Shown piece after piece: positions 60,626 to 64,000 of a stretch of DNA of 64,000 bases; within the stretch, counting starts at the first letter, position 1; each line of letters starts with the position of its first letter. The stretch comes from Arthrobacter sp. M4. GTDB taxonomy: Bacteria > Actinomycetota > Actinomycetes > Actinomycetales > Micrococcaceae. A model generated the notes under the pieces. That model did not search any database, was not told the origin of the DNA, and saw nothing but the letters and a program-made list of their open reading frames with translations. A program made the position numbers and the translations under genes. The stretch lies in contig NZ_JAIWYX010000008.1 of the NCBI RefSeq assembly GCF_020251205.1, positions 248,001 to 312,000 on the forward strand. Direction: 5' to 3'.

Positions 60626-62197
60626 TTACTTTTCCCAGGGTGCCTTGACGGGGAAGTACTTTTCCAGGAAATCCGTGACCAGCTCCAGTCGTTCCGCGGC
60701 TGACACCTCGGGGAAGCTGCCGTCGTTCAGGCAGAAGAAGTCCACGTTGCGCTTGGCAAGCAGCGTCGGCAGGTAGTGCAGGCCGGACCACAGGGTGGTG
60801 TCGATGTATTTCACCTTGGCGTTTGTCTGCGTCGCGGACCTGCCCGTCAACAGGGCGTAGTAGTGGTACAACGAATTGGTCACGGAGATGTTGTCCGCAG
60901 CGCGGAAGGTGCTGGCCGCCGTGCGCGCAAATTCATTGGGGAATTCCTGTTCCATTTCAGCCACGACGCTCCGCCTAATGGGAGCCGCCGTGTGCTCCAG
61001 GTGGCGGGTGGTGATTCGGCCAAAGCGGTTCCACAGTAGTTTGCGGTTGACCCGGGCCGCGTTCTCGAAGCCGCTGCGCTCCGCGTCGTTCTCGCCCAGC
61101 CCGATCCGCGTGTCCGCTTCGATGAACTTGGTGATCCCGCCGGGCGTGAAGAACATGTCCGGGCCAACCGGGCGGCCGAAGAACATGTCGTCGTTGGAGT
61201 AGAGGAAATGCTCCGACAGGTCCTTGATGTGGTGGAGCTGGCATTCGACGGCCTGCGAGTTGTGCGTCGGAAGCACCCCGGGATCGCTGAAGAACTCCTC
61301 GCTGCGGATGATGGTCACCTGCGGATGCTCCGCCAGCCACGCCGGCGGATTGGAATCCGTGGCGATGAAGATGCGGCGAATCCACGGGGCGAACATGTAC
61401 ACCGAACGGAGGGCATACTTCAGTTCGTCAATTTGCCGGAACCGTGCCTCGTGTGCGTCTCCTTCGCCCAGGACAGTTCCGGCTTCACGTGCCCGGCGGG
61501 CGGCGATGTACGCAGGGTCGTTGCCATCCACCCAGGAGAACACAATGTCGATGTCGAAGCGGATGTCGCTTGCGTGGTCCGCGAACATGTTCTCGATGGT
61601 GGGCCAGGTGTGGCCGTGGCGCTGGACGGTGCCTCGGACGGCTTCGTGGGCAAACATGGTTCGCCGGGTGAGGGAGTTCTCCACGGGGAGTGTCACTTGG
61701 TTGCCCTCGAAGCTCCACAGTTCCAACTGCACACCCAGGGATGCGCCGTAGGCAAGGCCGCCCTCCGGCTCCAGACGTGGACGGTACAGGCGGAAGATGC
61801 GGGCCTTGCGATTGTGTGAGAGTTCGCCATCCGCCACTAAGACTGAGGACTTCTTCTTGGAATCCACCGTCATGGAATAGAACGGCTCATTCCAGCAGGC
61901 TTCAACGAGTGCGTCCCGGAGCTCCTTGCGGTCTTTCCAGTCAACCGCGATCACGGGTCGGTGATCGTTGCCGCGCACCAGGATGAAGTCGATCTCCGCT
62001 TCGCTCAGGACTGAGCGAACGAACAACAAGTCCTCCACCATCGCCTGCTGGGGTGTGCGCTCCCTGTTGAGCAGCGCATATCGCCCTTTGTGACGGACGA
62101 CGTCGTCGCGCGTCTTAAGCCGCGCGACGGCGGCAGCCGACGATGCCTCTGCAATGGCGCCGTCGTCGTCGGACGCGGGACCACCGTGGTAAACCAT
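60626..62197 (-). CDS. Stealth-family capsule/surface sugar-phosphotransferase
   Basis: The protein carries the conserved regions of Stealth proteins: CR1 D-I-V-F-S-W-V-D-G-N-D-P, CR2 R-F-R-Q-I-D-E-L-K-Y-A-L-R-S-V with F-I-A-T-D-S-N-P-P-A-W-L, CR3 H-N-S-Q-A-V-E-C-Q-L-H-H-I and F-L-Y-S-N-D-D-M-F-F-G-R-P, and a CR4-like end. These enzymes transfer hexose-1-phosphate to build capsule or cell-wall glycans and resemble GlcNAc-1-phosphotransferase. The start is unclear. The ATG at 62197 (523 residues) is adopted; the frame extends to 62320, but that would overlap the upstream HAD gene, and the best ribosome site (AGGGAGGACAGCC) points to an ATC codon at 62221. Confidence 0.88.
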   Translation of the reverse strand: MVYHGGPASDDDGAIAEASSAAAVARLKTRDDVVRHKGRYALLNRERTPQQAMVEDLLFVRSVLSEAEIDFILVRGNDHRPVIAVDWKDRKELRDALVEACWNEPFYSMTVDSKKKSSVLVADGELSHNRKARIFRLYRPRLEPEGGLAYGASLGVQLELWSFEGNQVTLPVENSLTRRTMFAHEAVRGTVQRHGHTWPTIENMFADHASDIRFDIDIVFSWVDGNDPAYIAARRAREAGTVLGEGDAHEARFRQIDELKYALRSVYMFAPWIRRIFIATDSNPPAWLAEHPQVTIIRSEEFFSDPGVLPTHNSQAVECQLHHIKDLSEHFLYSNDDMFFGRPVGPDMFFTPGGITKFIEADTRIGLGENDAERSGFENAARVNRKLLWNRFGRITTRHLEHTAAPIRRSVVAEMEQEFPNEFARTAASTFRAADNISVTNSLYHYYALLTGRSATQTNAKVKYIDTTLWSGLHYLPTLLAKRNVDFFCLNDGSFPEVSAAERLELVTDFLEKYFPVKAPWEK

Positions 62198-62270
62198 GCT
62201 CTGGACTTGTTGCTGAGTGATGGCTGTCCTCCCTGGTGCTGTAGAGATGGATGGAATGATGGGCGGGCTG

Positions 62271-63182
62271 TCAGCCCGAATGGGCTGTACGCCAGTTGCG
62301 AAGGAAGGCGCCGCCGGCATCGTCGTGGATTACATCCTCGCCCAGCCCCAGATCGGCGGCAGTGAGGACTTCGTAGGGCTTTACTGGAATGCCGTCGGCT
62401 GGACGGACATCCACGTGCTGGACGGAGTGGTCGTTGTGATGCAGCCAGTCTGCCATGGCGTAGTCCGTCCGCGAATCACCCACGGTGACCCAGGCCTGTG
62501 GCGTAATCCCCTGGGCGGCAAGAAGTTCGACGGCGCGGCTGGCACCCAGGTCCTTGCCGAGCCGAACGGACTCGATGTCCGTTGAAATGATGGTGGGGTC
62601 AAGGCGGTAGTCGGCCGTGTCATCGGACGCGGGGGAGTGGTGGTCCAACCTCGCGCCGGACAGCCCATGCCGTCCCATCAAATCCAATGCCTCGGCGTCG
62701 AAGAGCTTCTGCTCCGCGAGGTAGTCCTCGCTCTGAACGTCGAGGTGCTGCTCCACGGACACCATGGCCCGTTTAGTCTCGTCGAAGAACATATGGCTGG
62801 AGTAGTCCTCTGCCACCATGCGGCGGACATCGTCACCGTAAGCCTTGGGAACAGCCAGCTCATGGTCGACATGCACAGGCCCCGGACCCGCGGACGTGTA
62901 GCTGAACCAGACCGCACCCTTCTCGCAGATGGCGTGGATGACGGTTCCCGGAGGCATGCCTGCAGCGATCATCGGACCCATGACCTGTTCCCGGATGAAC
63001 GAATCAGAGCGGCCGGTATTAAAGACCACAGGGATGCCTGCCGTGGCCAGGGCTACAAGGTCGGCGATGATCTCCGGCTTCACATCACGCGTGACCGGGC
63101 TGGCCACCGGTCCATCTACGTCAAGGAGCAAAGCCAAGGGAGGAGTCGCGACTTTCGCGGCCGCAGGCGTGGTAGCAGTCAT
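62271..63182 (-). CDS. HAD-superfamily hydrolase
   Basis: This 303-residue protein has HAD motif I L-L-L-D-V-D-G-P-V, motif II V-F-N-T-G-R-S (Thr/Ser-type), a conserved Lys, and motif IV V-T-V-G-D-S-R-T-D-Y-A-M, so a sugar-phosphate-type phosphatase of the Cof or trehalose-phosphatase-like class is likely. The 5' end of the downstream Stealth gene lies 73 bases after its stop; the two are probably co-transcribed, and the HAD enzyme could act on a glycan precursor. The ATG at 63182 is chosen; no clear ribosome site is visible. Confidence 0.82.
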   Translation of the reverse strand: MTATTPAAAKVATPPLALLLDVDGPVASPVTRDVKPEIIADLVALATAGIPVVFNTGRSDSFIREQVMGPMIAAGMPPGTVIHAICEKGAVWFSYTSAGPGPVHVDHELAVPKAYGDDVRRMVAEDYSSHMFFDETKRAMVSVEQHLDVQSEDYLAEQKLFDAEALDLMGRHGLSGARLDHHSPASDDTADYRLDPTIISTDIESVRLGKDLGASRAVELLAAQGITPQAWVTVGDSRTDYAMADWLHHNDHSVQHVDVRPADGIPVKPYEVLTAADLGLGEDVIHDDAGGAFLRNWRTAHSG

Positions 63183-63283
63183 AGCACTATTGTGTCAGTT
63201 GCCATGCGGACTGACGGAGAGCCGATACGGTCCGACACATGATTACCGTTTGGCTACAACCGCCTTGTGCCGCGGGTCACAAG

Positions 63284-63312
63284 TTCACATGGACTGGCAA
63301 ATTTCCTAGGCT
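63284..63312 (+). promoter_or_regulatory. Promoter of a probably leaderless VapB-like gene
   Basis: TTCACA (63284-63289), a 17-base spacer and TAGGCT (63307-63312) form a well-spaced promoter. The GTG start follows after 6 bases, so transcription should begin at or beside the start codon. Confidence 0.65.
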
Positions 63313-63318
63313 GGCAGG

Positions 63319-63618
63319 GTGATCTTCAAAGCTGTGGGCGAGGGACGCCCGTACCCCGACCATGGTTACAACACGCCCAAGGACTGGGCGTCATTGCCGC
63401 CTCGGCCCGTCCGGCTGGATGAACTGGTCACCACCAAACGGACTTTGGACCTGGAGGCCCTGCTTGCCGAGGACTCCACGTTTTTCGGTGACCTCTTCCC
63501 GCACGTTGTCCTCTACCACGGCACCATGTACTTGGAAGACGGGCTTCACCGGGCCGTTCGCACGGCGCTCCATCAGCGCTCAGCAATCCACGCAAGGGTG
63601 TTGGTTTTGGACGATTAG
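63319..63618 (+). CDS. Small conserved actinobacterial protein, often labelled VapB-type antitoxin
   Basis: This 99-residue protein belongs to a family highly conserved in actinobacteria and often annotated as VapB-family antitoxin, although no toxin gene is adjacent here. Conserved pieces are G-E-G-R-P-Y-P-D-H-G, R-P-V-R-L-D-E-L-V-T-T-K-R-T-L-D-L-E-A-L-L, D-S-T-F-F-G-D-L-F-P-H-V-V and Y-L-E-D-G-L-H-R-A-V-R-T-A-L. The pattern Y-L-x-D-G-x-H-R is closer to ParB/Srx-like domains than to classical VapB. GTG at 63319 lies 6 bases after a -10 box. A LytR_C gene follows 74 bases downstream on the same strand. Confidence 0.8.
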   Translation: MIFKAVGEGRPYPDHGYNTPKDWASLPPRPVRLDELVTTKRTLDLEALLAEDSTFFGDLFPHVVLYHGTMYLEDGLHRAVRTALHQRSAIHARVLVLDD

Positions 63619-63692
63619 ATTCCGTGCGGCCACGCCACTTGGGTTGGTAGGTGCACGTTGAACAGATAAGGGCGCAGGCGGAAGGAGCAGCG

Positions 63693-64000
63693 ATGGCCAG
63701 GAAGCCGAAGGACGCTATGCACCTGCATGGGCACCGAGTTGTAACCGGACCGGAGCTACGCGCTACGCTGCTCGCACACACCCCATCCGACGGCCATCCC
63801 GGCCGTTTCCGCCGGCGCCTGGGCCACAGCATCGTGCTCGCCCTCCTGTTGGGGTTGATCGCGGCCGGTGTTGTGGGCGCCCTCGCCGTCATGAGCGGGC
63901 AGATCAAGGTGCCTGCCGCCGTCGAATCCCGCGAACCGGCGGCTCTCTGTCCCAAAGCGGTGTTCGACTACCTGCCCAACGACAAGGTCAGCCTCAATGT
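63693..64000 (+). CDS. LytR C-terminal domain protein, partial
   Basis: The frame is open from ATG 63693 to the window edge, giving the first 102 residues. The start has GGAAGGAGC ahead. A cytoplasmic part of about 47 residues (M-A-R-K-P-K-D-A-M-H-L-H-G...) ends in F-R-R-R-L-G-H-S and is followed by one membrane helix (I-V-L-A-L-L-L-G-L-I-A-A-G-V-V-G-A-L-A), then an extracellular segment with L-C-P-K-A-V-F-D-Y. This layout and the neighbouring VapB-labelled gene fit actinobacterial proteins with a LytR_C domain, which would lie beyond the edge. That domain is therefore inferred. Confidence 0.65.
   Translation, partial: MARKPKDAMHLHGHRVVTGPELRATLLAHTPSDGHPGRFRRRLGHSIVLALLLGLIAAGVVGALAVMSGQIKVPAAVESREPAALCPKAVFDYLPNDKVSLN

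Overview
The window is high-GC actinobacterial DNA and fits a member of the Micrococcaceae, most likely Arthrobacter or Paenarthrobacter. The grounds are the purS-purQ-purL order, a class II fbaA followed by a DUF3151 gene, a small SRP RNA directly upstream of dnaX, frequent GTG starts, and several genes whose -10 box lies only 6-7 bases before the start codon, as in leaderless actinobacterial mRNAs. It looks like ordinary chromosome. I see no rRNA, CRISPR array, transposase, integrase or prophage.

Layout. 1-6259 (minus) is a sugar uptake and hydrolysis operon: GH42 beta-galactosidase, two permeases, a lipoprotein binding protein and a YesL-like membrane protein that runs off the window; no ATPase is encoded with it. 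6672-11687 holds an alpha/beta hydrolase with a Pro/Gln repeat region, a protein phosphatase and a HAD phosphatase pair, a TrmH-type RNA methyltransferase, and a DUF559-like gene between two related 49-base hairpins. 11780-17828 has a G-rich repeat, fbaA with DUF3151, a uracil-DNA-glycosylase-like gene, an NCS1 permease and purA. 18239-26007 has an ECF sigma factor with an overlapping membrane partner, then small metabolic or unknown genes, a polysaccharide deacetylase lipoprotein and a GH15 enzyme. 26099-29458 is purSQL.

29734-37601 has a CPA2-type antiporter, a Cys-rich DUF1540 protein, a large secreted subtilase and, convergent with it, an overlapping three-gene operon in which two proteins with subtilisin-inhibitor-like domains enclose a protein of the kind annotated as 3-methyladenine DNA glycosylase. 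A MarR gene follows, divergent from two small paralogous proteins. 38383-46672 holds lysC, recR, dnaX, ffs, tRNA-Ser(GGA) and a LysR gene divergent from putA. 50312-58936 is surface and export related: a LamG/PKD secreted protein with three C-terminal repeats, a DUF2236 oxygenase-like protein, an MFS exporter divergent from its probable MarR regulator, and an M23 peptidase with a repeat tail. 58998-64000 ends with a glutathione peroxidase, a metallophosphoesterase, a Stealth-type phosphotransferase with a HAD gene, a VapB-annotated small protein and the start of a LytR_C protein.

How genes work together: de novo purine synthesis is represented twice (purSQL and purA); proline catabolism (putA) sits beside a likely regulator; the sugar operon couples import to intracellular galactoside cleavage. 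The least explained structures are the SSI-like operon beside the subtilase, the paired hairpins around the DUF559 gene, the small paralogue pair next to the MarR operator, and the recurrent octamer ACGACGGC.
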